In this document: positions 8,315 to 18,700 of the stretch, one piece after another | Layout of the letters: every line of letters begins with the position of its first letter | How positions within the stretch are numbered: the stretch's first letter is position 1 | Source: Bin87 sp965207585 | GTDB lineage: Bacteria > Chloroflexota > Dehalococcoidia > Lucifugimonadales > UBA3495 | Length of the DNA stretch: 64,000 nucleotides | Reading direction: 5' to 3' | Assembly: GCA_965207585.1 (NCBI GenBank) | Contig: CBDBMT010000002.1 | Location: 1-64,000 of the forward strand | Position numbers and translations under genes: made by a program | Notes under the pieces: model-generated | Databases searched by the model: none | What the model was told of the DNA's origin: nothing | The model's input: only the letters and a program-made list of their open reading frames with translations

Positions 8315-10420
8315 TTACTGGTCGTACCACTCCACGGTGTAACTGGCGGTTATGCCGCCGCCATCCCACTTGACGTGCACTCGGTAGGTTTCCGGGCCAG
8401 CTCGCTCAGCAGCCGCCGAATAATAGCTGGTGTGTGTCGGCAGAGCGCCAGTCCCTGGAGGGTCCTCCCACGTGTAGGCTGGAGTCGCTCCGGCAGGCAG
8501 ATTTTCTACCTGCGCGTTCACGTTGACGGTGTATCCCAGCACCGGATGGGTCAGGTCCAGGTTGGGCTGGGTGCCGGCGTTGGGGTTGCTCAGGGTGAAG
8601 GTTACCGTCGGGTGGACGAGGCCGGGCTCGGTGTCTTCCACCCGGACGAGCACCGGGGTGCTGTCGTCAATGGCCGGGTCATCGCCGCCGCTGTCATTCA
8701 CCATGTCGCTGACGTGAAGGGTCAGCGGGTACTCCCACTGCTTCGCGTAGTCCAGGGTATGGCCGGCGGCTAGCACTATCTGCCCGTTGCGATGCACCTG
8801 GAACTTGTTGCTGCACGGCCCGGTCAGGGAGTAGTGGAGGGACCGGCCCTCGGGGCTAACGGCGGCCACCGGGGCGCCGGCGTGGGCTCCGGCCACGGCG
8901 TGCTCCACTATGGAGCGGGTTACGCCGGGGAAGAAGGGGGGCCGGACGGTAGTATTGCTCAACGTCACGTGGTCCGAAGCGCTGTTGTTGTCCAAGTTGG
9001 GGTCGAAGGTGGTTGAGCGAGTTTCCACGGTGGCGGTGAGCTTCCCGACCGCGCCAAGGTCCACGTTGGCGTTGAAGGTGAGGCTGGCGCTGGTATTGGC
9101 CCCAATCCTACCCGTTCCGTTCACCTTCCAGGCGATGACGCCACATCCGCTGGAGGTGGCGCCGTGCGGAAGCGACCCGGGGGCGCTCAGGCCCGCCGGC
9201 AGGTTGACCTCCACAGCGACGTTCTCGGCGGCTTCAGGGCCGTGGTTGGCGACGGTGACCGTGAAGGGCACGACGCTGCTGGCGCCTCCCGTGGAGGTCA
9301 CCTCTCCGGCGCTGACCTGCGTATGCAGGTCGGCCCGAGGCCCCACGTGGAAGGTGTACCACTGGACCGGACTGGTGATGCTCTCATCGGGGCTGATGGG
9401 ACTCCAGTTCTCGGGGCGGCCGCCCTCAGGTTCTGGGTCATCTTCAGCCCGCACGTGGGCTTGGGCGTTCACCTGCACCAGGTACATGCCGGGCTTGGTG
9501 AAGGCGAACTGCATCTGCCGGTACTGGCCGGTCTGCATATCGATTTCGCCGGCGTCGTCGGTATCAACGTTGCTCCACTGCGCATTCGCCAAAGGCGTGT
9601 CGGTTTCCCGCTGGTCGAAGGCAAAGAAGTGAGCGCCCACAACGTGGGCCTCCTGCGGCGTCCCGTCCTGGAGCACGTGCACCGCCGCGAACCTGAATTG
9701 CACCGGAGCGCCGTCCGGGTTATGCCAGTCCGCCTCTTCCAACAGGTCGGTGGAGAAGCCCATCTGCAAGGGGGACGTCTCGTCGGCAGCCGTCCCCGGC
9801 TCGTCAAGCCTTACCCACCAGAGGGAATTATTGGCGAAGACGGTCGTGTCGTTCGGGCCCGGTTCCACGGCTGATACGGCGCCACCCTCAGTCAGGAAGG
9901 GGTAATCGGCAAGGTCTATGGTGGGGCCGGTGACGTCACTGGAGGTGCCGTTGCTCTCCCTACTGTCGATGACCGTGACCTGGTAGCTGTCGGGGACGGC
10001 GAAGACAGTCTGCCGGATGTCGGTGTTGGCGTCGGTGCGGGTGTTGACCGTTACCTGTATTTCCTTACCTGAATCCGGGTCTGTATGCGTCTCTGTCGTC
10101 TGCGTAACCTTTGGGGGACAGAAGTTGTTGGACAGGTGCCCGACTTCGTAGTCCCAGAAGGCGTCGAATACGGCGTAGTAGTCGCGGTCGATGATCCCGG
10201 CCGCAGGGCTCAGGGGTTTTTCCTCGGAGCAGGGAAGGGGGTCGTCGTATTCCTCTGCGTTGTCTCCGATTCTGGGGAGCTGGCTCGGGTCGGTGCCGTC
10301 CTGGGCCATGGTGGGCCCGGCAGTCAGGGTCACCGCCACCACTACGGCGGCGATGAGGCTCAGCGCCAGGACGGCGCCGAAGAGTTTCAAGGGAATGGAT
10401 GCGTTGGTTACAATGCTCAT
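8315..10420 (-). CDS. Secreted DUF11/cadherin-like domain protein
   Basis: A 701-residue exported protein. The N-terminus has a signal peptide (hydrophobic core LFGAVLALSLIAAVVVAV, probable cleavage after TMAQ near residue 40). Residues about 360-490 form a DUF11-like beta domain with the usual NHGPEAAENVAV pattern. Residues about 505-600 look cadherin-like (TLDYAKQWEYPLTLHVSD), followed by an Ig-like C-terminal domain ending in VEWYDQ. The central part (residues 100-340) has no family I can name. The gene is transcribed toward the Calx-beta gene and probably belongs to the same surface-protein group. The ATG at 10420 is directly followed by the signal peptide, which supports the start. Confidence 0.82.
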   Translation of the reverse strand: MSIVTNASIPLKLFGAVLALSLIAAVVVAVTLTAGPTMAQDGTDPSQLPRIGDNAEEYDDPLPCSEEKPLSPAAGIIDRDYYAVFDAFWDYEVGHLSNNFCPPKVTQTTETHTDPDSGKEIQVTVNTRTDANTDIRQTVFAVPDSYQVTVIDSRESNGTSSDVTGPTIDLADYPFLTEGGAVSAVEPGPNDTTVFANNSLWWVRLDEPGTAADETSPLQMGFSTDLLEEADWHNPDGAPVQFRFAAVHVLQDGTPQEAHVVGAHFFAFDQRETDTPLANAQWSNVDTDDAGEIDMQTGQYRQMQFAFTKPGMYLVQVNAQAHVRAEDDPEPEGGRPENWSPISPDESITSPVQWYTFHVGPRADLHTQVSAGEVTSTGGASSVVPFTVTVANHGPEAAENVAVEVNLPAGLSAPGSLPHGATSSGCGVIAWKVNGTGRIGANTSASLTFNANVDLGAVGKLTATVETRSTTFDPNLDNNSASDHVTLSNTTVRPPFFPGVTRSIVEHAVAGAHAGAPVAAVSPEGRSLHYSLTGPCSNKFQVHRNGQIVLAAGHTLDYAKQWEYPLTLHVSDMVNDSGGDDPAIDDSTPVLVRVEDTEPGLVHPTVTFTLSNPNAGTQPNLDLTHPVLGYTVNVNAQVENLPAGATPAYTWEDPPGTGALPTHTSYYSAAAERAGPETYRVHVKWDGGGITASYTVEWYDQ

Positions 10421-10743
10421 ATTTGCTTTTGTTGTTCCTCAAATTCAGTCTTGGTCGGTTGTCGTTGGGATAGGGCGGCATCCGCCGCGTGGGTTTCTTA
10501 CACTGGTTCGTCTCCATGCCGGACGGGTGGGTATAGGGTAAGTCCGGCAGCATCGGGCAAAAGCTGTGGACCGGCATCGGCGCGTTGGCAGTCAGGGGCT
10601 GCCACCGCCACTCGCGAAAAAGCGGTCATGCCCGCGACAGAACGCTGTCTGGACAAGACCGCTTAAGCCTAGGGCGGTCTGATGTGAGGGGCTGGACTGC
10701 CTACAAGCGGGTCTGCCCTCGGGAAGCTCGGGGGGGGGGGGGG
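10421..10743. other. Intergenic region ending in a 14-G run
   Basis: No gene is apparent between the 701-aa gene and the insertion sequence. The notable feature is an uninterrupted run of 14 G at 10730-10743 directly abutting the left IS end, mirrored by a 9-G run (12082-12090) at the right end. The G-tract may be the insertion target or a product of it. Confidence 0.5.
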
Positions 10744-12082
10744 CTGAAAGGGGTATGTATGGGCTCAAAATGGCCTTAAATGAAGCTTGAGAAGGCGCAC
10801 CGGCCTTCGGCATTCTGGTGTTGTTCACACGCCCAGAGGCCGGAGGTTCCCGATGCGCCTTCCCCGTGAAACGTACCAGATTCAGCAGGCTATTGAAACG
10901 CATCTACCGCACCTCTCTCAGCCACAATTGGCCGGCTTGGTGCTGTGGGTGTACGGGGCCATCCTCGCCGGCAGCGCCTGTCAGAACGCCGTCGCTTCGG
11001 CCCTCTCCACCTGCGGCGGCAACTGGAACCGCTTCCGCCAGTACCTTCGCCAGTGGCTCTACGACGGCAGCGACCGGGCTCGGCCCTGCCAGACCCAGTT
11101 GGACGTAAGCCTCTGCTTCGCGCCCCTGCTCAAATGGGTCCTGGCCTGGTGGCACTCCGGACCGTTGGCCCTGGCCATCGACCCCACGCTCAAGGGTGAC
11201 CAGACCACCGCCATCGTCATCAGCGTGGTGTACCGCAGTTGCGCCATACCAGTGGCCTGGCGCATCCACCGCGCCACTCAGAAAGGCTCCTGGGCGGACC
11301 CCACCGTGGAACTGCTCCGGGAACTGGCCCCAGCGGTTCCAGCGGAAATGACCGTCATCGTGCTCTGCGACCGGGGAATGGCCAGCCCCAAGCTGTGGAA
11401 GCAGATATGCGCTCAAGGCTGGCATCCCTGTATGCGCTATGCCAAGAACATCACCTTCTGCGCCGAAGGCGGCAAACGATTGCCCGCGCGCGCCTTCGTC
11501 TCCGTTCCCGACACCGCCTGGGTCGGCCAGGGCACCGCCTTCAGCACCCCCAACGCCAAGCGCCGTTGCACCCTCCTGGTGGTCTGGTACGTCGAGCAGG
11601 AGGAACCCTGGGTCATCCTCACCGACCTGGCGCCCGATAGGGTGGGACCCAGTTGGTACGCGCTCCGCTTCTGGATCGAACTGGGTTTCAAGGCCCTCAA
11701 GAGCTTGGGCTGGAAGTGGGACAAGACCCAGCGCACCGACCCAACCCGCGTCTCCCGACACTGGCTGGTGCTGTCGGTGGCCACCCTGCTGGCCCTGGCC
11801 TACGGCACCCGGGTGGAGGACGCCCAAGAGCGCGGCATCGCCCCAGGCAACCTGAGGGCGCCGCCCAAGGCCCTGGCTGCCGATCATCGGGATTCCCGCA
11901 GCCGTCCGGCGCGGACCGTCAGCGTATTCCGTCACGGTATCAACTGTCTCAGGCGGTTGATGCTCAAAGGAAGGCTCTGGAGCCGGGTCTGGCTGCTGCC
12001 CGAACCCTGGCCGGAACCCAAGCCAGACCTGGAAATTACCTGCCACGCGCCCCCCTGAAAAACCCATACATACCCCTTTCAG
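10744..12082 (+). mobile_element. IS4-like insertion sequence
   Basis: A complete-looking element of about 1.34 kb. Perfect 20-bp inverted repeats lie at 10744-10763 (ctgaaaggggtatgtatggg) and 12063-12082, and one transposase gene fills the space between. Both ends abut G-runs, so the target duplication, if any, is hidden in homopolymer. Just outside the right end (12091-12110) there is a degraded direct copy of the left terminal repeat, suggesting a neighbouring older copy or a misaligned insertion. Confidence 0.8.
10853..12058 (+). CDS. IS4-type DDE transposase
   Basis: A 401-residue transposase that would cut and join the element ends through a DDE triad. The first Asp is in LALAIDPTLKGD (near residue 110), the second in VIVLCDRGM (near 170). 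The Glu lies in a YREK-like stretch, FWIELGFKALKSLGW, near residue 285, the signature of the IS4 superfamily. I start at ATG 10853 because a GGAGG ribosome site lies 6 bp upstream; the frame extends further but without a ribosome site. The gene is full length with no frameshift, so the element may still be active. Confidence 0.85.
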   Translation: MRLPRETYQIQQAIETHLPHLSQPQLAGLVLWVYGAILAGSACQNAVASALSTCGGNWNRFRQYLRQWLYDGSDRARPCQTQLDVSLCFAPLLKWVLAWWHSGPLALAIDPTLKGDQTTAIVISVVYRSCAIPVAWRIHRATQKGSWADPTVELLRELAPAVPAEMTVIVLCDRGMASPKLWKQICAQGWHPCMRYAKNITFCAEGGKRLPARAFVSVPDTAWVGQGTAFSTPNAKRRCTLLVVWYVEQEEPWVILTDLAPDRVGPSWYALRFWIELGFKALKSLGWKWDKTQRTDPTRVSRHWLVLSVATLLALAYGTRVEDAQERGIAPGNLRAPPKALAADHRDSRSRPARTVSVFRHGINCLRRLMLKGRLWSRVWLLPEPWPEPKPDLEITCHAPP

Positions 12083-12621
12083 GGGGGGGGCTGACAAGGG
12101 TAGGTATGGCTATATTCAAGCCCAAACCGTCACATGCGCCAAGGCCCGGCAAACCCCGGTCCTGACCTCCGGCTGGAATGGTTATTGCTGCGTTCAGGTT
12201 CATCTCAATTGCACTGCGTATGCGGAGATTGCTCAGCTGTCGCTACTGCCCGGTTCGCGGTAGCCGGTGTCAAGGCATCCGACAGATGGGTAGTGGATTT
12301 CTCCACTCTGGTGGCACATCTTTACGGATTCCAGGCTGGTAACGCGAAGGTTGCGTCTCTTGATCTATTATTGATACTGTGTATCTTTGCCAAGATTTTA
12401 TACCGCCGGTGCGGATGCTGTCAACACCGGGAGCGCGCTCAATCATGCCGGCTCCTGCCCAAGCCGGCATCCAGAAACTGAGGCCAGTGGCGACGTTCCA
12501 GTAGCTCGCGGGAGCGGAAATGGCAATCGCCATCCGCAAAGGTCGATGCGGCCCTGGCCCAATCCCACCGTGGTGGTTGCCCGGAAGCGCTGCTTGGCCG
12601 GAAGGTATGGTCAATGGCATG

Positions 12622-12655
12622 AAACGGGCACGGCGATTATCCGCCGTGCCCGTTT
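12622..12655. terminator. 14-bp perfect stem-loop
   Basis: Arms 12622-12635 and 12642-12655 (aaacgggcacggcg and its complement) are perfect around a 6-nt loop. The flanking A and T residues make it a possible bidirectional factor-independent terminator. No active gene clearly feeds it. Confidence 0.5.
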
Positions 12656-12730
12656 GTCATCAGCCCTGATACGGTCTATTCTCTCTACAGGATCACCTCC
12701 CACCGGAAAGTTCGCAGTTCGGTACGCTTA

Positions 12731-12774
12731 GGCCCACCAAACTGGATAAAATCAAGAACCTTTCGCATCCGGTT
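12731..12774 (+). repeat. 44-bp box shared with recombinase 3' end (copy B)
   Basis: This sequence starts ggcccaccaaactggataaa and matches 46403-46446, which overlaps the end of the serine recombinase gene, at roughly 34 of 44 positions. Both copies are followed by a similar GCCCCTGC-type terminator some 55 bp later. It may be a relic of a recombinase gene end or a recombination site. Confidence 0.55.
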
Positions 12775-12828
12775 TCCGGTGGCGGTGTAATCGGCCGCTC
12801 ACCGGCCAATATTAGGTGAGTTACCAAG

Positions 12829-12858
12829 CCCCTGCTGACACAGCGGGGGTTTTCCTTT
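12829..12858 (+). terminator. Rho-independent terminator
   Basis: A 9-bp stem (CCCCTGCTG with CAGCGGGGG, one G-U pair) with a 3-nt loop, then TTTTCCTTT. It closely resembles the terminator after the serine recombinase (46505-46536). Confidence 0.6.
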
Positions 12859-12914
12859 GGGAGTATGAGCCGCCAACCGGATTGGGCCGAATCCGACCCG
12901 CGAGACAAGTCCGT

Positions 12915-15284
12915 TCACCCCGGTTTCTGTCCGCCTTGCGGCGCATCGGGCCGCTCCATCCGGTAGCCGACCCGCGGCTCGGCGAAGATGTACTTGGGAT
13001 CATCGGCGTCCTCCCCCAGCTTGCGCCGCAGCCGCATCAGGTGGGTGCGGATCGTCCGGGGGGTTCCGGGCTCGGTCTTGCCCCACACCCGTTGCAGCAG
13101 GTGCTGGTGGGTCAGCACCCGCCCGGCGTGAATTGAGAGCTCCCGCAAGAAGTCGTACTCGATGGCCGTGAGGCGCACCGGCTGGCCCGCCACGCTGACC
13201 ATCCTCTGAACGTAGTCGATGGTCAGATCGTCCCGCACGTAGGGCTCCGAGGGCGCCATCCGGGCCGGCCCGGTGCGCCGTCGCAGGGCCGCCTGCACCC
13301 GCGCCGCCAGTTCCGTGGGCGAGAAGGGCTTGACGATGTAGTCGTCGGCCCCCATCTCGAAGGCACGGGCAATCACCTGGTCCTGCCCGTAGCCGGACAG
13401 GAAGATCACCGGCACGTCGGCGATGCGGAGCAGGTCCTGCATCAGCTCGATGCCGTCGGTTCCCGGCAGCACCAGGTCCAGCAGGACCAGGCGGGGCCGC
13501 TCGCGTTCCATCAGCCGCAGAACCTCCTGCGGGTCGCCGGTGGCGGTCACCTGGTAGCCCGCCTCGGTGAGGGCGTCCCGCACGAACCGCAGGGCCTGGG
13601 CCTCGTCGTCCACCGCCAAGATGCGGACCGCTGACCATCCGCTCGGATCACGGTCGGCAACGATGGCGACATCGTCGGCCGCCGGCAGGGTGAAGGTGAA
13701 GGTCGCGCCCAGGCCCGGGCCGTCGCTCTCGGCCCGGATGCGGCCCCCGTGGGCCTCGACGATGCCCTTGCAGACGGCCAAACCCAAGCCCGCGCCCAAG
13801 CCGTCTTGTCCATCGCCTTCGGCGCGAAAGAACCTGCGGAAGAGATAGGGCAGCCGTTCCGACGGCACTCCCACGCCGTCGTCGGCCACGGAGACGGCCA
13901 CGTGGACCCCCTCCAGGGCGGCGCTCACTCGTATTTCAGAGGACTCGGGAGAGTGGCGGGCCGCGTTGGTCAGCAGGTTGGTCAGCACCTGTTCGACGCG
14001 GCGCCGGTCCGCCAGCACCTGGGGCAGGTCCGCCGGGAGAGCGACGCTGACGTTGCTCCGGCCCCCGCCGCTCTGGAAGAGGCCCACGGCCCGGTCCACC
14101 AGCACTGCCGCATCCGAGGGTTCCGGGTAGACCGACAGGACGCCGGCGTCAATGCGGGCCGCGTCCAGCAACTGGCCGATCAGGTCCAGGATGTGGTCGG
14201 CCTGGCTGTCGATGATGCGCAGGAACTGCTGGCTCTCGGCGGCGTCCAGCGTTGAGGGGGAACGCAGCAGGGCGGCGGCGGAGCCCTTGATGGAGGTGAG
14301 CGGCGCCCTCAGCTCGTGGCTCACCGTGCCCAGGAATTCGGCCCGCTGCCGCTCGATCTCCTCCAGGGGTGTCAGGTCCTGCAGGGTGACCACCACGGTG
14401 TCGATGGCGCCCTCATCGGACAGGATGGGCGTGGCGTTGATCAGGGTGGTGACGCTGCGTCCGTCCGGTACGGAGATCACGATCTCCTCGGCCCGCACCG
14501 TCTCGCCGGTGGCCAAGGCGCGGGTCAGGGGGAACTCGTCGAGAGAGACCTCCCTTCCGTCGGCCCGGCGGAAGCTCACCACGTCCAGGAGCTGCTCCGT
14601 CGTCTGGTCCGGGTTGCGCAGTCCGTCCACGATTCGCATGGCCTCCCGGTTGAGGGACACCATGGAGCCAGTGCCGGCGTCGAAGACCGCCACACCCACA
14701 GGGGAGGTGTCGACCAGCGCCTCCAGGTCGTTCCGGGCCCGCCTTTCCTCCCGATAGCGCCGAGCGTTGGCGATGACCAGGGCCGCCTGGGAAGCGAACA
14801 GCGTCAGGGTTTCCTCGTCGTCCTGGCTGAACTCCTGACCCTCCGCCTCGTGAGCCAGGTAGATGGTGCCCACGCCGGCCCCCAGGTGGCGGATCGGGGC
14901 CACCAGCAGGGAGGACACCGAAATCGGCGGCGTGAACTCCCCCATTCCCAGCGCGCCGAGGTAGCCGGTGATGTTGGCGACCCGCAGGGGCGTCGTCAAC
15001 CCGCTGAGATACTCGAAGAAGCCCAACCCCTGGGGCATTTCCCACAACCCCTGGTGCTCCTCCCGAGTCAGCCCGGAGACGATGAAGTCGGGCTTCTGCC
15101 CGGTCTCGCCAAGAACGGTTATGGCTCCGTAGCGGGAGGCGGTCAGCCCTCTGGCGCTGTCCACCACGTCCTGCAACACCGTGTCGAAGTCCAGGCTCTC
15201 GTTGATGCGCCGGCTGGCTTCGCTCAGGCGGGTGAGGCGCTCCCGCAGGGCCGCGTTCTCCCTGAGCAGTTCGTCGGAGTTCAT
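12915..15284 (-). CDS. Hybrid sensor kinase with receiver and OmpR-type DNA-binding domain
   Basis: A 789-residue protein that puts a whole two-component pathway on one chain. In order: a short coiled N-terminus, a GAF domain (about 25-175), a PAS domain (about 185-300), HisKA with phospho-acceptor His near 323 (TVSHELRAPLTS), a HATPase domain with DDGVGVP and GLGLAVCKG boxes, a receiver domain with the phospho-Asp near 603 (VLLDLVLPG), and a winged-helix OmpR/PhoB domain at about 680-780. There is no membrane segment, so it is a cytoplasmic sensor. The ATG is preceded by a GGGGGTGAGG ribosome site. A close paralogue lies at 48350-50734. Upstream direct repeats (15391-15433) may be its own operator. 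The ligand and targets are unknown. Confidence 0.92.
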   Translation of the reverse strand: MNSDELLRENAALRERLTRLSEASRRINESLDFDTVLQDVVDSARGLTASRYGAITVLGETGQKPDFIVSGLTREEHQGLWEMPQGLGFFEYLSGLTTPLRVANITGYLGALGMGEFTPPISVSSLLVAPIRHLGAGVGTIYLAHEAEGQEFSQDDEETLTLFASQAALVIANARRYREERRARNDLEALVDTSPVGVAVFDAGTGSMVSLNREAMRIVDGLRNPDQTTEQLLDVVSFRRADGREVSLDEFPLTRALATGETVRAEEIVISVPDGRSVTTLINATPILSDEGAIDTVVVTLQDLTPLEEIERQRAEFLGTVSHELRAPLTSIKGSAAALLRSPSTLDAAESQQFLRIIDSQADHILDLIGQLLDAARIDAGVLSVYPEPSDAAVLVDRAVGLFQSGGGRSNVSVALPADLPQVLADRRRVEQVLTNLLTNAARHSPESSEIRVSAALEGVHVAVSVADDGVGVPSERLPYLFRRFFRAEGDGQDGLGAGLGLAVCKGIVEAHGGRIRAESDGPGLGATFTFTLPAADDVAIVADRDPSGWSAVRILAVDDEAQALRFVRDALTEAGYQVTATGDPQEVLRLMERERPRLVLLDLVLPGTDGIELMQDLLRIADVPVIFLSGYGQDQVIARAFEMGADDYIVKPFSPTELAARVQAALRRRTGPARMAPSEPYVRDDLTIDYVQRMVSVAGQPVRLTAIEYDFLRELSIHAGRVLTHQHLLQRVWGKTEPGTPRTIRTHLMRLRRKLGEDADDPKYIFAEPRVGYRMERPDAPQGGQKPG

Positions 15285-15390
15285 CCTGTTGCCTCACCCC
15301 CTCGGGACCGCAAGCCGCCACCAGCGGGCGAGACGGCGGAATGCGGGTTCCACCCAGCAATCGGGTCGTGTTCCTGCCCGGTCAAAGAAA

Positions 15391-15433
15391 TGTTACCATA
15401 CCGTTACTTTGCTGATGTTACTATATCGTTATC
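15391..15433 (-). promoter_or_regulatory. Two 18-bp direct repeats upstream of the hybrid kinase
   Basis: TGTTACCATACCGTTACT (15391-15408) and TGTTACTATATCGTTATC (15416-15433) match at 14 of 18 positions, 25 bp apart, in an AT-rich island about 110-150 bp upstream of the kinase start. OmpR/PhoB-type proteins bind tandem direct repeats, so autoregulation is plausible. Confidence 0.45.
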
Positions 15434-15734
15434 AATTTAGGCTTGACTGTGATGATTAGGATGCGGATAATCCCTTGCACTCGTGAACGGTCGTTCCGTT
15501 GATCGGGATACTTGCGTCTTCCCATTCAGTGACAGCTAACCGGATGTGCGTACCGTAACGACGGCGTCCCATACCGTGATTGCCGCGCCGGAAAGTAGAG
15601 GATAAGACTGTGTTCAGCAACAGGTTGCGTCCAAATCGGCCCTTCCGGGGAGCCAGGGCGCTTTTCGCCGCTATCAGGACCGTCCCGGTCTGGGCAGTTT
15701 CTGCCCCCCCCCCCGACTGTCAGGAGTGAATAGC

Positions 15735-18700
15735 ATGGCGACCGGCGTTGCCGGCCACCGGCCGGCTTACTTGTTGGGTGTCTTGGCCGTTTTCGCACTG
15801 GTCCTGGCCGCCACGCTGCTGTGGCTGCCGGCTGAGCCCGCCCAGGCCCAGGAAGACACCACCCGACCCACCATCACCGCCGGCCCGGCCATCACCAGCA
15901 GTCCGGCCAGCGGCGATACCTACGGAGAGGGAGAAACCATCACAGTCGCCGTAACCTTCAGCGAAACGGTAACCGTCACCGGCGAACCCCGGATGCGTCT
16001 CGACGTGGGAGAGCGCAAGCGGTACGCCCGATATTCCAGCGCCGACGGCGCAACCCTGACCTTCACCTATACGGTCAAGAAGGTGGATACCGACCCCGAC
16101 GGGGTCAGCATCCCCAAGAACGCGGTGAAAACCGACGATGGAGCCATTGAAGACGGTAACGGCAACCCCGCCCGGCTCAAGCACCCGGCCCTAGCCGACC
16201 AGACTGGCCACAAGGTGGACGGGTCCCCGGAGGAACCCGCCGAGCCGGAACCGGAACCGACGCCCACGCCGACCCCGGAGCCAGCCAACAGCGAACCGCA
16301 GTTCGATAATGGGGACAGCGCAACCCGCAGCGTGGACGAGAATGCCACGGCCGGAACCAACGTGGGCGGCGCCATTGCCGCCACCGATGCCGACGGCGAC
16401 GCTCTGACCTACGCCCTCACCGGCTCGGATGCCTTCGCCATCGGCGCCAGCACCGGGCAGATCACCGTGGCCGCCGCGCTGGACCACGAGACCCAATCCA
16501 GCTACACCCTCACCGTTAGTGTCAGCGACGGTAAGAACGCCTCCGGCGAGGCCGACGCCAGCACCGACGACTCCATCACCGTCACCGTCAGCATCGGCAA
16601 CGTGGACGAGGCGGGTACGGTATCCCTGGACTCGCAAACGCCGGAGGCCGGCAGCCCGGTGTCGGCCAGCCTGAGCGACCCGGACGGCGGCGTCAGCGGG
16701 GAGACCTGGAGCTGGGCCGGTTCCGCCGACGGCGCGGACTGGACCGCCATCGCCGGGGCCAACGCCCGGACCTACACGCCGTCGGCTAACGACGCGGGCA
16801 AGTACCTGCAAGCCACGGCGTCCTACACCGACGGTCACGGCGCGGGCAAGAGCGCCAGCGCGGCCACGGCCAGCGCGGTGGTCGTCCCACTGCCGCAGAT
16901 CACCGCCGGGCCGGTAATCACCAGCAGCCCGGCCAGCGGCGACACCTACGGGGTGGACGAGGCCATCGTGGTCTCCGTCACCTTCAGCAAGGCCGTGACC
17001 GTGAGCGGCGAACCCCGGGTGCGCCTGGAGGTGGGCGAGCGCCAGCGCTGGGCGAGGTACTCCAGCGCCGACGGCGCAATCCTGACCTTCGCCTACAAGG
17101 TCAAGAAGGTGGACGCCGACCCAGACGGCGTCAGCATCGGGGCGGACCAGCTTGGGCTGAACAGCGGGAGCATCATCGGCGCCGACGGCAACGCCGCCGT
17201 CCTTTCCCACCCGGCCCTGGCCGATCAGAGTGGCCACAAGGTGGACGGCTCCCGGGAAGCGCCCGCCGGCGGGCAGCAGCAGCCCCCCGCCAACAGCCCG
17301 CCCCAGTTCGACGACGGGAATAGCGCAACCCTCAGCGTGGACGAGGACGCCGCCATCGGCTCAAACGTGGGCAGCGCCATCGCAGCCACCGACGCCGACG
17401 GCGACGCCCTGACCTACGCCCTCAGCGGCTCCGACGCCTTCGCCATCGGCGAGAGCACCGGCCAGATCACCGTGGCGGCGGCCCTGGACTACGAGACCCG
17501 GGCCAGCCACTCGCTGACGGTGACCGTCGGCGACGGCAGGAACGCCGCCGGCGAGGCCGACGCCAGCGAGGACGCCTCCATCAGCGTAACCGTCAACATC
17601 GGCAACGTGGACGAGGCGGGCGTGGTGTCTTTCGACGCCGACCGTCCTCAGGCCGGCAGTCCGTTGACCGCCAGCCTGAGTGACCCGGACGGCGGGGAAA
17701 GCGGCGTGGCCTGGACATGGGCCAGCTCCGCCAATGGGACGGACTGGACCGCCATTGCGGGCGCCAGCGGGGCGTCCTACACGTCACTGGCTGACGACGT
17801 GGGCAAATACCTGCAAGCCACCGTGTCCTACACCGACGCCCAGGGTCCCGGCAAGAGCGCCAGCGCGGCCACGGCCAGTGCGGTGACCGCCGCCCCGGAA
17901 CCGGAGCCGCCGGTTATCACCGCCGGCCCGGTCATTGTCAGCAATCCCGAAAGCGGCGACACCTACGGCAAGGACGAGGCCATCTTAGTCGCCGTGACCT
18001 TCAGCGAGGCCGTGACCGTCCCATGGCTCGCTGGCCAGCCCCGGGTGCGCATCGCCGTCGGGGAGCGCAACCGCTGGGCACGGTATGCTCATTCCCGACA
18101 GGACGGCACAATCCTGGTCTTTGCCTACAAGGTCAAGGGCAAGGACCTGGACGAGGATGGCATCAGCATCGGGGCGAACCAGTTGCACTTGAACGACGGG
18201 AGCATCAAGGACGGCGACGGCAACGCCGCTGTCCTTGCGCACCCGGCCCTGCCTGCCCAAGCCGGCCACCAGGTGGACGGGTTGCATGAAGCGCCGGCCG
18301 GTGGGCAGCGACAGCAGAAAGCCGCCAACCGCCCGCCCCAGTTCGCCTCTGACAACGCAACCCGCAGTGTAGACGAGAACGCGGCGGTTGGAGCAAGGGT
18401 CGGTGACGCGATAACCGCCAGCGACGCCGACTATGACACCCTTACCTATGTCCTCATCGGCTCGAATGCCTTCACCGTCGACAGTGCCGGACAGATTACA
18501 GTGCAGGCTGCCCTGGACTTCGAGACGCAGCACAGCTACTCGCTGACCGTGATGGTCGGCGACGGCAAGAACGCCGCCGGCGATGCCGATACCAGCGTGG
18601 ATGACACCATCGCCGTAACCGTCAACGTCGGCAACGTGGACGAGGCAGGCGTGGTGTCCTTCGACGCCGACCGTCTCCAGGCCGGCAGTCCGCTGACCGC

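Larger units (their letters stand above)
12083..12914. other. Gene-poor segment with two hairpins and an att-like box
   Basis: I see no convincing gene in these 830 bases. It contains a degraded copy of the IS end (12091-12110), a 14-bp perfect stem-loop (12622-12655), a 44-bp box shared with the serine recombinase 3' end (12731-12774), and a rightward terminator (12829-12858). The arrangement looks like the remains of a mobile-element end. Confidence 0.5.

Noticed and set aside
8196..8369. N-terminal extension of the Calx-beta protein to 8369
   Set aside because: It would overlap the upstream gene and bury the signal peptide; ATG 8195 puts the signal peptide at the start.
10904..12097. 397-codon minus-strand frame opposite the transposase
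   Set aside because: Shadow of the transposase gene; no start signal or domain, and the plus frame carries the DDE residues.
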